Below are positions 1 to 7,380 of a DNA stretch of 64,000 bases, piece by piece. The stretch's first letter is position 1, and each line of letters opens with the position of its first letter. The DNA is taken from the NCBI GenBank assembly GCA_965206015.1, contig CBDBIW010000015.1, forward strand, positions 186,001 to 250,000, in the 5' to 3' direction. The position numbers and the translations under genes are program-made. The notes below the pieces were generated by a model. That model did no database searches, was not told the origin of the DNA, and saw nothing but the letters and a program-made list of their open reading frames with translations. Source of the stretch: JAJCYL01 sp965206015 (GTDB lineage: Bacteria; Bacteroidota; Bacteroidia; Cytophagales; Cyclobacteriaceae).

Positions 1-24
1 TCATTTGAATCTGACCGAAAAGAA

Positions 25-1272
25 ATGGCAATGAAATTCTACAAAAACGTTGAAACAGATTTTGTGGTACGAGATAGGAACTCAGGAAAAGTCGAAGAAA
101 AAAGTGACTACTCCATAGAGCAGCTATCTGCTCTAAAACATTTTGCCGATGGCAGTGGGGATGCAAAAAGTATTGCAACTAATCATAGAATCAAGATTGA
201 TACGGCAAACTGGATAGAAAGTAGACTTATTAACATTCAATCGACTTTTTATTCAAATCTATTCCTTGAAAAGTACATCGGAGGAGACAAGACATACTCA
301 GAAGAAAACAGGGAGTTCTACAAAATTGAAAGAGGACTCTACAGAATATTTGGAAATACAAAGGGTATGGAAATTATCGATCTAATGGATATTTCAGAGT
401 ACAGAGGAGCAATCCGAAAAATTGAAACTTACCCAAAAGCGGCAATATCTGAACTAGAGTACTTGAAAGAAAGATATGCGTTCAATCTATCAGATAGTGA
501 TATGCAAACTCTGATTGCAAAACTAAAATTAGCTAAAGAAAAGCAAGGTGCAAAAGAGCAAGGTGTTGCGTATGAGAAATTATCACTTGAAACAAAATCC
601 AATCTGAAATCTGATCTTTCTGCTCTATCAGCCGAACTAAGAACATTAAGTAACTCATCAAAAAAATCTATACAGGACTCCTACTATTCAAAACTAACTG
701 AAATTAAAGGGATCAAATCGGATTACGCTAAGTCAAGAGATTTACAAAATGAGTTGAGCAGCAATGTTGGTTTTGCTTTAAATCTAACTACTAAGGAAAT
801 TGATAGATTGAAGAAAGAGGCAGGGATTTCTGATGGCATGTCACTAGGATATAGTTCAACAAATACTGCAAGTGTTCCGTTAGAGAAACTTAAAGGCCTT
901 CAATCTGAATTATCCAAAATCTCACCAATATCTAAAGAGCTAGTTCAATCTTGGGGAGACTTGTACGATAGCCACTATAATATTATGACAAAGTACAATG
1001 TATATGACAAGTTGAAGTCGTCAGCTACTGGCATAGCTACTTACAAAGTGGTGCAAAAATCGATTTATGACAACTACTTAAAAATCTTCGACTCAGAAAT
1101 TAAGTCTTTGAAATCTTTATCAAGTATCGAAGATCTTAAAAACGGCACAAAAAGGCTATTAACGCTGACTTCTAAAGTCATGTCATTATCAGGCACAAAT
1201 ACCAAAACGATAGAAAAGGAACTAAAGAAAGTAAGTGGTATATCAGAAGCTAGAAACCTAATAATGAGATAA
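25..1272 (+). CDS. Hypothetical protein of a gene cassette, N-terminus possibly outside the window
   Basis: Family not recognised. The reading frame is open to the left edge, so ATG 25 (or 31) may be internal. The product is at least 415 residues, highly charged and Lys/Ser/Leu-rich. It has no signal peptide or membrane segment, and residues about 150-300 look alpha-helical and coiled-coil-prone. The stop codon lies only 3 bp before the first attC-like site, the packing usual for a gene carried by an integron cassette. No catalytic motif is visible and no function is proposed. Confidence 0.75.
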   Translation: MAMKFYKNVETDFVVRDRNSGKVEEKSDYSIEQLSALKHFADGSGDAKSIATNHRIKIDTANWIESRLINIQSTFYSNLFLEKYIGGDKTYSEENREFYKIERGLYRIFGNTKGMEIIDLMDISEYRGAIRKIETYPKAAISELEYLKERYAFNLSDSDMQTLIAKLKLAKEKQGAKEQGVAYEKLSLETKSNLKSDLSALSAELRTLSNSSKKSIQDSYYSKLTEIKGIKSDYAKSRDLQNELSSNVGFALNLTTKEIDRLKKEAGISDGMSLGYSSTNTASVPLEKLKGLQSELSKISPISKELVQSWGDLYDSHYNIMTKYNVYDKLKSSATGIATYKVVQKSIYDNYLKIFDSEIKSLKSLSSIEDLKNGTKRLLTLTSKVMSLSGTNTKTIEKELKKVSGISEARNLIMR

Positions 1273-1275
1273 ATA

Positions 1276-1395
1276 CGCCTAACAAATGATATAACACATG
1301 CCTCTCTTGAGTCACTTGAAACTGAAGTGACAAACCGATACTTTAGTAGAATTTTGAAAATTTAGAGGCACGTGCCATATCTGGACGTTATGGGC
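1276..1395 (+). other. attC-like integron recombination site 1
   Basis: The site starts with R''-box GCCTAAC (1277-1283), which fits RYYYAAC, and ends with R'-box GTTATGGGC (1387-1395). The inner arms GATATAACACATGCCTCT and AGAGGCACGTGCCATATC pair at 15 of 18 positions. The central region contains a small perfect hairpin (GTCACTT...AAGTGAC). The length of about 120 bp resembles the long Vibrio-type attC sites. The R'' and R' boxes do not fully match each other, as expected when they come from two different cassettes. Confidence 0.8.
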
Positions 1396-1478
1396 AATGA
1401 CCGTAGCGGTTCAGTAGGAAAAGCCAGCCACTTTTTGGCAGTAAACATGAAAAACCTAACCGAACCCCTCAAAGAGAA

Positions 1479-1538
1479 ATGCCTATAGCGGGAGAAAAAA
1501 CCGACCTGACTACTCCCGAAAACAAGGTAGGGCGTTAA
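1479..1538 (+). other. Conserved leader ORF upstream of cassette B lipoprotein
   Basis: A 19-codon ORF (ATG 1479, TAA 1536) contains the pattern IAGE..DL.TPENKVG. The same pattern occurs upstream of the cassette C lipoprotein. Several differences between the two DNA copies are synonymous (GCG/GCT, CCC/CCT). It ends 21 bp before the lipoprotein start. It may be a translated leader or simply a shared 5' region; translation is unproven. Confidence 0.45.
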
Positions 1539-1559
1539 CTTTAAATTTTAAAACAAAAA

Positions 1560-2234
1560 ATGAAACGTTTATTTTTAACATTATCGCTGGTAGCAGCATC
1601 TTCTTTTCTTTACAAATGTGGTCTGAATGATGACAACATTGAAAAACAAGTTCAATATTATCCAAGTGTAGAATCTGAAAGCAGTTTGAGTACTGAAACA
1701 GCCAGTCAAATTCAAACTATGTTATATGGTAGTAATAGCAACGGTAGAATTAAAAAAACACATGATTTTACACAAGCAGTGTCAGCCATTTATGAAGGGT
1801 ACGAGGATTTCGAATTCGTATATATTCCTAAACTAGACAAAAGCAATGAATATGATGTTTTTATTACAAAAGACGGGAAATTATCAACAGTTAAGTTTAC
1901 CATTGAAAACAACCAAAATTCATTTACAATCCACACCAATGCCGGATCTGTTAGTGTAGAACTAGATGATAACCATCTTAAAGACGTAAAAATCGAAAAA
2001 AGTGGAGTGACTTTAGAGTCCCTTGCTGCAAATGCCCGAACTACTGGAGAAAGTGGGTGTAATCCCGCAGGTTCATTTCTAGATTGTACGGATGCTGTTA
2101 TTAATCAAGCGAGAGATTTATTTGGTGATGTTGGGGGACTAGCATTTGACATAGGTTGTAGTTTATGGGTAGTTTGTCGAGGAGCATTTTTGACAGCCTG
2201 TATTACTTATACAGTTGTAGATTGTACTTCTTAA
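1560..2234 (+). CDS. Lipoprotein-like cassette protein with six-Cys hydrophobic C-terminal domain
   Basis: The 224-residue product has an N-terminal signal of about 19 residues followed by Cys20; the preceding LYK is a poor lipobox. Residues about 70-150 look beta-rich and polar. The last 60 residues change character: six cysteines (167, 176, 200, 206, 214, 222) are spaced through Gly/Ala/Val-rich hydrophobic stretches, as in disulfide-rich bacteriocin-type peptides. An NGRI motif lies at 61-64. The neighbour 11 bp downstream is a small membrane protein. A toxin precursor paired with an immunity protein is my inference; I recognise no database family. Confidence 0.75.
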   Translation: MKRLFLTLSLVAASSFLYKCGLNDDNIEKQVQYYPSVESESSLSTETASQIQTMLYGSNSNGRIKKTHDFTQAVSAIYEGYEDFEFVYIPKLDKSNEYDVFITKDGKLSTVKFTIENNQNSFTIHTNAGSVSVELDDNHLKDVKIEKSGVTLESLAANARTTGESGCNPAGSFLDCTDAVINQARDLFGDVGGLAFDIGCSLWVVCRGAFLTACITYTVVDCTS

Positions 2235-2245
2235 AGATCAAGAAA

Positions 2246-2449
2246 ATGAAAAGAAATATTTTCTTCTTATCCTTAATTAGCTTGCTTCTAATAGGGATAA
2301 CCTTAATAAACACAGAAGTACGTGGTTATAGCTTTATAGTTTTATTTTTAGGTTCTATTATCGCTATTCTTCGAAGAAAATACCTAAACCTTAAACCTTG
2401 GTGGGGAGGTAGATTACGAGATATCCCAAAATACTTTAAACTACCATAA
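2246..2449 (+). CDS. Small membrane protein, candidate immunity partner
   Basis: The product has 67 residues with two hydrophobic segments (about 5-21 and 26-42), then a basic, aromatic tail rich in Lys, Arg and Trp. I chose ATG 2246 because it follows the upstream stop by 11 bp and begins with a typical MKRN start; an in-frame upstream start would overlap the lipoprotein gene. The gene ends 3 bp before attC site 2. Its position matches the small membrane gene of the next cassette, although the sequences look unrelated. An immunity role is inferred from context only. Confidence 0.6.
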   Translation: MKRNIFFLSLISLLLIGITLINTEVRGYSFIVLFLGSIIAILRRKYLNLKPWWGGRLRDIPKYFKLP

Positions 2450-2452
2450 AAA

Positions 2453-2572
2453 GCCCATAACAGATGCTAAGGTGAATGTGTCAAAGTGCTTTCAGGAAAG
2501 ACCAGTAGGCAAGGATACTTTCCCAGTCTTTTCAAATGACAGACACACTCACCTTAGCTGATCGTTATGGGC
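2453..2572 (+). other. attC-like integron recombination site 2
   Basis: This is the clearest of the three sites. R'' GCCCATAAC (2453-2461) is fully complementary to R' GTTATGGGC (2564-2572). The inner arms around CTAAGGTGAATGTGTC and GACACACTCACCTTAG pair almost perfectly, with an unpaired base near the outer end, as in extrahelical-base attC structures. Total length is 120 bp. Confidence 0.85.
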
Positions 2573-2661
2573 AATTAGCGGAAGAAAAAAAAGAGTCAGA
2601 AAAGCGACCGACTTAATCGGAAAATTGAAAAAACTTACCAAAAGTATTCGGACAAATATTG

Positions 2662-2730
2662 AACATAGCTGGAGAAGAATTTGACCTGAACACTCCTGAA
2701 AACAAGGTAGGGCATAAACTTTATAATAAA
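2662..2730 (+). other. Leader region homologous to that of cassette B
   Basis: The in-frame translation again reads IAGE..DL.TPENKVG. Here the frame is not stopped and runs into the lipoprotein gene, and only a TTG (2659) is available as a start. Homology with the cassette B leader extends over about 80 bp, including an upstream AAAAA-CTNACC stretch. It probably marks common ancestry of the two cassettes. Confidence 0.45.
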
Positions 2731-3600
2731 ATGAAAAAATTATTTTTATTTGGTCTTGCAGTTACGCTATTTGTTTCCTGTAAAGATGAAATGACAAGTT
2801 CTCCTGTCATAGAACAAACCAATTGGGAAACCTTTGGAAGCGCAAATGCTGATGGTGCAAAGTTCATATCTGACTTTATCCAAGATCAGATTCCTGAAAA
2901 TGGTCGAATAAGCCAAGAAGAATCAACTGAATTAATCATTACAGCAACAGATGAATATTTAAAATTAGAAGGTGTTTCAGAAGAAGACCGACAATCCACA
3001 AGCACCTTTTTACATGATATGTTGACTTCCAAAGATGAGCCTTATTATGATGGTGAGGTAACTGAGATGCAGGCATCCTTCATCGCTGCCCTTGAGCTTG
3101 CATTTCAGCAGGAAGCAGACTTTGAAACTACTATTTCCTACATTGAAGGATTGGAAGAACAAGCCTATGATCTATTAACAGATGAGGAAATTTTCCTAGT
3201 CTTGATGGCTACTACAACCGCAAAAAGTCAAGCTACGTTTTGGCATGATAATCTTGAGAATTCTTCAAGCAATGGAAGAGTTATGTGTGTGACTTCTTGG
3301 AGAAACGTTGGAGTAAAAGCAATTTCGGGGGCTTTTGCAGGTGCAACTGCATGTGGGTTTGGGAGATTCTTAGGTCCTGTTGGTTGGAAAGCATGGGGAG
3401 TTTGTATCGTTGGAGGAGTTGGTGCGGTAGCGGATATAGTGGAACAATGTCTTGCTCCTAAACAGACAACAATTCAAAATTGCGTGAGATATTCCAGTGG
3501 TAACTTAGCTGCATGTGGAAGGTTTCTTAATTATGGAAGTCTGACATACGGAAGAAACCCATATCGACTACTCAATCTTCCTATTAGAAGTTTCCCATGA
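2731..3600 (+). CDS. Lipoprotein cassette protein with six-Cys bacteriocin-like C-terminal domain
   Basis: The 289-residue product has a good lipoprotein signal (lipobox FVSC, Cys17). Residues 30-180 are acidic and helical. A SSNGR motif (179-183) precedes a C-terminal domain with six cysteines (186, 208, 225, 240, 251, 262). That domain contains a Gly/Ala-rich hydrophobic stretch (about 194-236), like membrane-active bacteriocins. An upstream TTG would extend the frame, but ATG 2731 starts a textbook signal peptide. The stop overlaps the next gene as ATGA, implying translational coupling. The toxin-like role is inferred. Confidence 0.8.
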   Translation: MKKLFLFGLAVTLFVSCKDEMTSSPVIEQTNWETFGSANADGAKFISDFIQDQIPENGRISQEESTELIITATDEYLKLEGVSEEDRQSTSTFLHDMLTSKDEPYYDGEVTEMQASFIAALELAFQQEADFETTISYIEGLEEQAYDLLTDEEIFLVLMATTTAKSQATFWHDNLENSSSNGRVMCVTSWRNVGVKAISGAFAGATACGFGRFLGPVGWKAWGVCIVGGVGAVADIVEQCLAPKQTTIQNCVRYSSGNLAACGRFLNYGSLTYGRNPYRLLNLPIRSFP

Positions 3601-3782
3601 AAGTCGTTTATATATACCTTGGGTCATTCTCTTGTAGTTTGCTCGGAATATTATTTTACTACTATTTGATTTATGGAACAATTGAAATAGGAGATGCTTT
3701 CATAGGATCTGCCATTTCTATAATAATATTATCGGTGATTTTGGGGTGGCAAAAACGAAATAAGCCAAGCTCGATGCATTGA
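3597..3782 (+). CDS. Small two-helix membrane protein, candidate immunity partner
   Basis: The product has 61 residues with two hydrophobic helices (about 4-26 and 33-50) and a short basic tail. Its ATG overlaps the stop of the preceding lipoprotein by 4 bp (ATGA). Size, topology and position parallel the small membrane gene of cassette B. It ends 13 bp before attC site 3. No family is recognised. Confidence 0.65.
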   Translation: MKVVYIYLGSFSCSLLGILFYYYLIYGTIEIGDAFIGSAISIIILSVILGWQKRNKPSSMH

Positions 3783-3795
3783 AATAGTGCGTAAA

Positions 3796-3914
3796 GCCCA
3801 TAACAATAGATAAAAATGAATGCGCCTACTTTTTCCATAGAAGGCAAGAAGTCAAACAGAAGCTTCAGAGATATTGGAAAGTTTGGGCGCACTCATTTTA
3901 TCAAGGCGTTGTGC
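3796..3914 (+). other. attC-like integron recombination site 3
   Basis: R'' GCCCATAAC (3796-3804) matches the 5' end of cassette C. The R' side is GTTGTGC (3908-3914), so the next cassette begins with a different box. The inner arms GATAAAAATGAATGCGCC and GGGCGCACTCATTTTATC pair along their length with one extra A, consistent with an extrahelical base. Confidence 0.8.
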
Positions 3915-3929
3915 TCAATACATGCAAGA

Positions 3930-4346
3930 ATGAAAAGCCTACTAACGATATTAATATTTGCAATTTCAAATTTGTGCTACGCCAACTTCGGTGGTTATTA
4001 CCGCTATAGTACAGAAGGTGGCGGAACGATTTTAAACTCGTCAAACTCACAATTGATTGAACTTGTAAAGGAGGATATATCAATTCTTTTAGATCAGAGA
4101 GTTAATTTCAGAGCGGTTTTTTATTTGAAAAATACTTCATCTGAAGAACAAGAGTCAACTCTAGCATTTCCTCAAGTCTCATATTGGGATGTTCCGTACA
4201 AATCAGGTTCTGGCTATAGTCCAGAAAACTACTACCCACTTAATGAAAAATTGCTAATAAATGGAAATCAAATCCGCTGTGACGAAGAATTATACTCCTC
4301 GAAGTTTAAGGGGTTTGAAGCCCAATGGTACGAAAACTCACGCTAA
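3930..4346 (+). pseudogene. Truncated secreted protein of cassette D
   Basis: A 138-residue frame begins with a signal peptide (MKSLLTILIFAISNLCYA) shortly after attC site 3. The mature part holds a beta-rich stretch around LVKEDISILLDQRVNF and LAFP, reminiscent of DUF4424-like proteins (weak). The frame then ends abruptly, with no attC site between it and the oppositely oriented gene at 4411. I read it as a cassette cut by a deletion or rearrangement. A short intact protein cannot be excluded. Confidence 0.5.
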
Positions 4347-4410
4347 GAAATATTATCCTTCTCTACTATGGTATATCGAGCTGATATCCTATCTGCGTTT
4401 ACTGGAATGT

Positions 4411-4968
4411 TTAGAGGCCAAAATCGAGTACACCATAGTCTTCAGACATCAGCAGTTCATTGATTTCATCTTTATTAAAATATTTCGGATCAAAATCTTC
4501 TCTTAACCAGTCTATGGTTTCCTTGTAATCTTTGTTTTTAGGGTTAGCGATAGTTTTGACCATCTGTTTGTATCTCAGAATTCCACCACAGTCTTCAGGA
4601 GGACATTCGTTTTCCCCATCGATGCATTGAGGGTAAAATTGATCACTTACCCGATCTATTATCTTTTCAATAAAGATGATGTGTTCCCAAAAATCCCCGA
4701 AATCATAATTATAGATTAGCTTATCATTTTCGGTTTTCAGTACATCACACAATTGGGTATTTTCCAAGGAGGAAAGATCTTCATCACCAGAATATATTTT
4801 TTTCCCAGAATCAAACTCAAATAAGTGGGTATTGGTCCAACCCAAAGAGGTTTGCAGAATTTTATGAAAATCCAATAGTGACGTGGTGTTTATCACTTGT
4901 AATTTTCTCCAGATCATAGGAACGGATCCTTCAATGCTGATGTGAACTTCATAGATTTTTTGGCCCAT
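4411..4968 (-). CDS. Plasmid pRiA4b ORF-3-like protein (IS1096 TnpR-type)
   Basis: The 185-residue product matches the pRiA4b ORF-3 family (PF07929). It has the N-terminal pattern VHISIEGSVPMIWRKLQV, the central LHKILQ-like DFHKILQTSLGW, a YDFGDFWEH motif and the C-terminal C(I)DGENECPPEDCGG signature. Members occur in mobile elements and beside recombinases; a resolvase remnant lies just upstream here. The molecular function of the family is not established. Confidence 0.85.
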   Translation of the reverse strand: MGQKIYEVHISIEGSVPMIWRKLQVINTTSLLDFHKILQTSLGWTNTHLFEFDSGKKIYSGDEDLSSLENTQLCDVLKTENDKLIYNYDFGDFWEHIIFIEKIIDRVSDQFYPQCIDGENECPPEDCGGILRYKQMVKTIANPKNKDYKETIDWLREDFDPKYFNKDEINELLMSEDYGVLDFGL

Positions 4969-5019
4969 GATTTTTTATGGTTTGATTTTTATATACTATG
5001 CAAATATGCTCTCAAAAAA

Positions 5020-5573
5020 CTATTTAAGGTCTTTTAAAACCTTGTACACCGTTGACCTTCCAATCTCCAATTTTTGAGCGATAGCAGCTGCTCCAATCCC
5101 CTGATTATGTAAAGATTTGATTTTTTCTTGATCAACAAATGGTTTTCTTCCAAATCTTACACCATTAGCTTTTGCTTCCAATCGACCTTCATTAGTTCTT
5201 TCCAGAATTCGTTGTCTTTCTGTCTGAGCAACGGCCGATAAAATGGTAACTACCATTTTCCCCATGGTCCCCTCAGTGCTAATGCCATCATCCAAAAATC
5301 GTACAGCAACTCCCATTTGGTCAAAATCACTGATCAAACGAATCATATCAGCAGTATCTCGACCAAGTCGATCAAGTTTTTTAACCAGGATTACATCTCC
5401 CTGCTCCACTTTCACTTTAAGCAAGTCAAGGCCCTCACGCTTAATCATCTGACCTCCTGATTTTTTATCGGAAAAATGCGATTGGCTTTTACGCCTTCTG
5501 CTTTAAGGGCATTGAGCTGTATATCAAGAGATTGTTGTCCAGTAGAAACCCGAGCATAACCGAAGATTCTCAT
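5020..5573 (-). pseudogene. Tn3-type serine resolvase, frameshifted
   Basis: The ORF from ATG 5571-5573 encodes the catalytic start (MRIFGYARVSTGQQSLDIQL, with the Ser of RVST) but leaves frame at FPIK. The remaining 142 residues continue in the -1 frame from DKKSGGQMIKREGLDLL. They include the LVKKLDRLGRD and STEGTMGK motifs and a C-terminal helix-turn-helix (IGAAAIAQKLEIGRSTVY). The shift sits in a run of A residues inside GATAAAAAATC. A one-base deletion or sequencing error is likeliest. An A AAA AAT slippery heptamer is present in the zero frame, so -1 frameshifting is conceivable. Confidence 0.8.
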
Positions 5574-5580
5574 AGCTTAT

Positions 5581-5621
5581 TATTGTCTATTAAATCAATT
5601 CATAGAAATATTGTCTACTAA
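5581..5621. repeat. Direct 13-mers beside the resolvase start
   Basis: TATTGTCTATTAA (5581-5593) and TATTGTCTACTAA (5609-5621) repeat with 15 bp between them, immediately upstream of the resolvase start codon. Resolvases bind 12-bp repeats in res sites next to their own genes, so these could be subsite remnants. The second copy touches the IS4 inverted repeat. Confidence 0.4.
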
Positions 5622-5686
5622 TCAATAGCGTCTTAAACGTTTAAAAAATAGCAGGGAAGAAATCCGTATCTCAAATTATCTTTGAG

Positions 5687-6468
5687 TTGCACAACAAACC
5701 CCATCCCTGCATGTCAACTATAAATTTGTTTTCTCAGGTCATCTCTAAGATTGACCGTAACTCCTTCAAAAAATTAGTACAGGAAAAGCAGACCGATAAA
5801 TATCAGAAGGGCTGTGATAGTTGGACGCATTTGGTTTCGATGTTATTCTGTCAGTTTTCTAAGAGTCAATCTGTTCGTGATATCAGCAATGGTCTTCGAT
5901 CAGCGACTGGCAATCTAAACCACATGGGCAACAACATTCAATTTGAGTCTGTTAAAGAAAATGACCTGCCAGAAGACAGACATCAACACATTCTAAAAGA
6001 TGAGCTTATACAACTCACAGGCAATCAAACCAAAAAGAAATACCCTGAACGACTGCGAAGGATTGCTATTTGGGATGAACAGCATCAACAAACCATTGAA
6101 TTGATTACTAATCAAATGTCCCGGACAGCAAACACAGTAAGTGAACTTTAACAGTAAGTGAACTTTACAAGAGCAGATGGCAGATAGAAATCTTCTTTAG
6201 CGAGATAAAACAATTGCTAAATATCAAATCATTTATTGGGACTACTCAGAATGCTGTGATGATTCAGATATGGACAGCCCTGATGACTATAGTTATCCTC
6301 AAGTTCCTGAAAGAACTCGCAAAATATGGCTGGCAACTTTCAAACCTCGTGGCTTTTCTAAGATTGAACCTATTTGTTAAAATCGACTTGCATAGATGGC
6401 TGGATAGCCCTTTTGATCATCCGCCTGATCATAGTAAAAACCAAACACAGGGGGTGCTCTTTCATTAA
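5687..6468 (+). pseudogene. IS4-family transposase remnant
   Basis: The N-terminal part (DUF4372-like, CDSWTHLVSMLFCQFSKSQS, then the RDISNGL pattern) runs into about 60 residues from the middle. The end resumes as LYKSRWQIEIFFSEIKQLL, the YREK-type region of IS4 transposases, in another frame. A perfect 17-bp tandem duplication at 6134-6167 separates the pieces. Non-functional. Confidence 0.75.
6134..6167. repeat. 17-bp perfect tandem duplication
   Basis: ACAGTAAGTGAACTTTA occurs twice in direct contact inside the IS4 transposase remnant and helps break its frame. Confidence 0.9.
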
Positions 6469-6563
6469 ACAGCATTAATGCCCTTAATCTGTGTGAAAAA
6501 GAAGATTCAACATAGCTTCCTAAAACGTTTAGGACGCTATTGATAGTATAACCCGTTGTGCAT

Positions 6564-7380
6564 TTAGGCTAAGTTAGTTTTAATATTGTTTATCGGTTTA
6601 TTAAAGGCGAAGAAATTTAAGTATTGAATCATAGTAAAAGCAGTTATTTTAGAGCGTAATCTGGTTGCTAGCCCTAAGAAAGATTTAGCATGATTAGTTG
6701 CCCACAAAAACTGCCCATGCAGTTGAGAGAAGTTAGTTTCAATACGCTTTCTTATTTTTCCTTTTACTTTTGAAAAAGGCACATAATTATGTTGGTTTTT
6801 TCGCATTGGAATCGATAACTCAATATTTGAATATGTAAACAAATCTAACTGATAATCAGCACTTATCTAGCCTCTGTCTCCTATTAATGTGCAAGTATTT
6901 AAGTTGTGTTTTACATCTTTAAGGTAATTAATATCGTGAATATGTGCTGGTGCTAAATCAAAGGAATGAAAGACACCGTTTTTGTCACAAATCGCATGAA
7001 GTTTATATCCAAAATACTTGTTTTTTTGTGAGGCACAATGCCCAAATGTAGGCTGTATATGGTAAGTAGAGCATCTATTTGAACGTGCAGTTCTTGCATA
7101 TTTACAAATAGGCCTTGGCATAGAGTCTACCACAAAAACATCGATAAATTCAGCAAACATTTCACTTAATCGTTTTCTTATGGATTCTGTATAATCAAAT
7201 CGTTTTCTACGCCTTTTATTATAAACACTTTGCTCTATTTTAGTTTCTAAATAAGTGCCTTTTAAACATCTAAATAATTGTACTTCAGTGTTTATAGAGA
7301 TGTATTCAGCGGTAAGGTTAAGGCTTACTAGTTCTAAATTATTTAACTTAGGGGTTCTGATTTGTGTAAAACTATTAATA
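6564..7380 (-). pseudogene. IS982-family transposase with nonsense mutation
   Basis: On the reverse strand one continuous frame covers an IS982-like transposase. It has an N-terminal helical part, then FVVDSMPRPICKYARTARS, GHCASQKNKYFGYKLHA (catalytic region), LIGDRG, and a C-terminal IRKRIETNFSQL with NHAKSFLGLATRLRSKI. A single TAG codon (about 6867) follows GDRG and splits the frame. No convincing start codon remains at the 5' end. It abuts the IS4 remnant; the sequence ACCCGTTGTGCATTTAGG near 6550 may be its terminal repeat. Confidence 0.75.

Larger units (their letters stand above)
1388..2564 (+). mobile_element. Integron-type gene cassette B (two genes)
   Basis: The cassette is delimited by the predicted G^TT cut points in attC sites 1 and 2. 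It begins TTATGGGC and its own attC begins with the complement GCCCATAAC. That self-match is what a once-circular cassette must show. It carries a leader ORF, a lipoprotein-like gene and a small membrane-protein gene, all in the same orientation. No integrase gene is present in the window; by orientation it would lie to the left, if it exists. Confidence 0.75.
2565..3908 (+). mobile_element. Integron-type gene cassette C (two genes)
   Basis: The cassette starts TTATGGGC after the G^TT point of attC site 2, and its own attC site 3 opens with the complementary GCCCATAAC. Its layout copies cassette B: homologous leader, lipoprotein with six C-terminal cysteines, tiny membrane protein, attC. Confidence 0.75.
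5621..6544 (+). mobile_element. IS4-family element with internal deletion
   Basis: The terminal inverted repeats ATCAATAGCGTCTTAAACGTTT (from 5621) and AAACGTTTAGGACGCTATTGAT (to 6544) match except at one position. The element is about 924 bp, well short of the usual 1.4-1.5 kb, because the central transposase region with most DDE residues is missing. No clear target duplication is visible in the flanks. Confidence 0.7.

Noticed and set aside
3671..3892. Reverse-strand ORF across attC site 3
   Set aside because: It overlaps the cassette C membrane gene and the attC palindrome and has no domain. It is a by-product of the site and the opposite-strand gene.
4261..4506. Forward ORF overlapping the cassette D fragment and the pRiA4b-like gene
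   Set aside because: It combines antisense sequence of a confidently identified gene with the end of a truncated one; composition is not protein-like.
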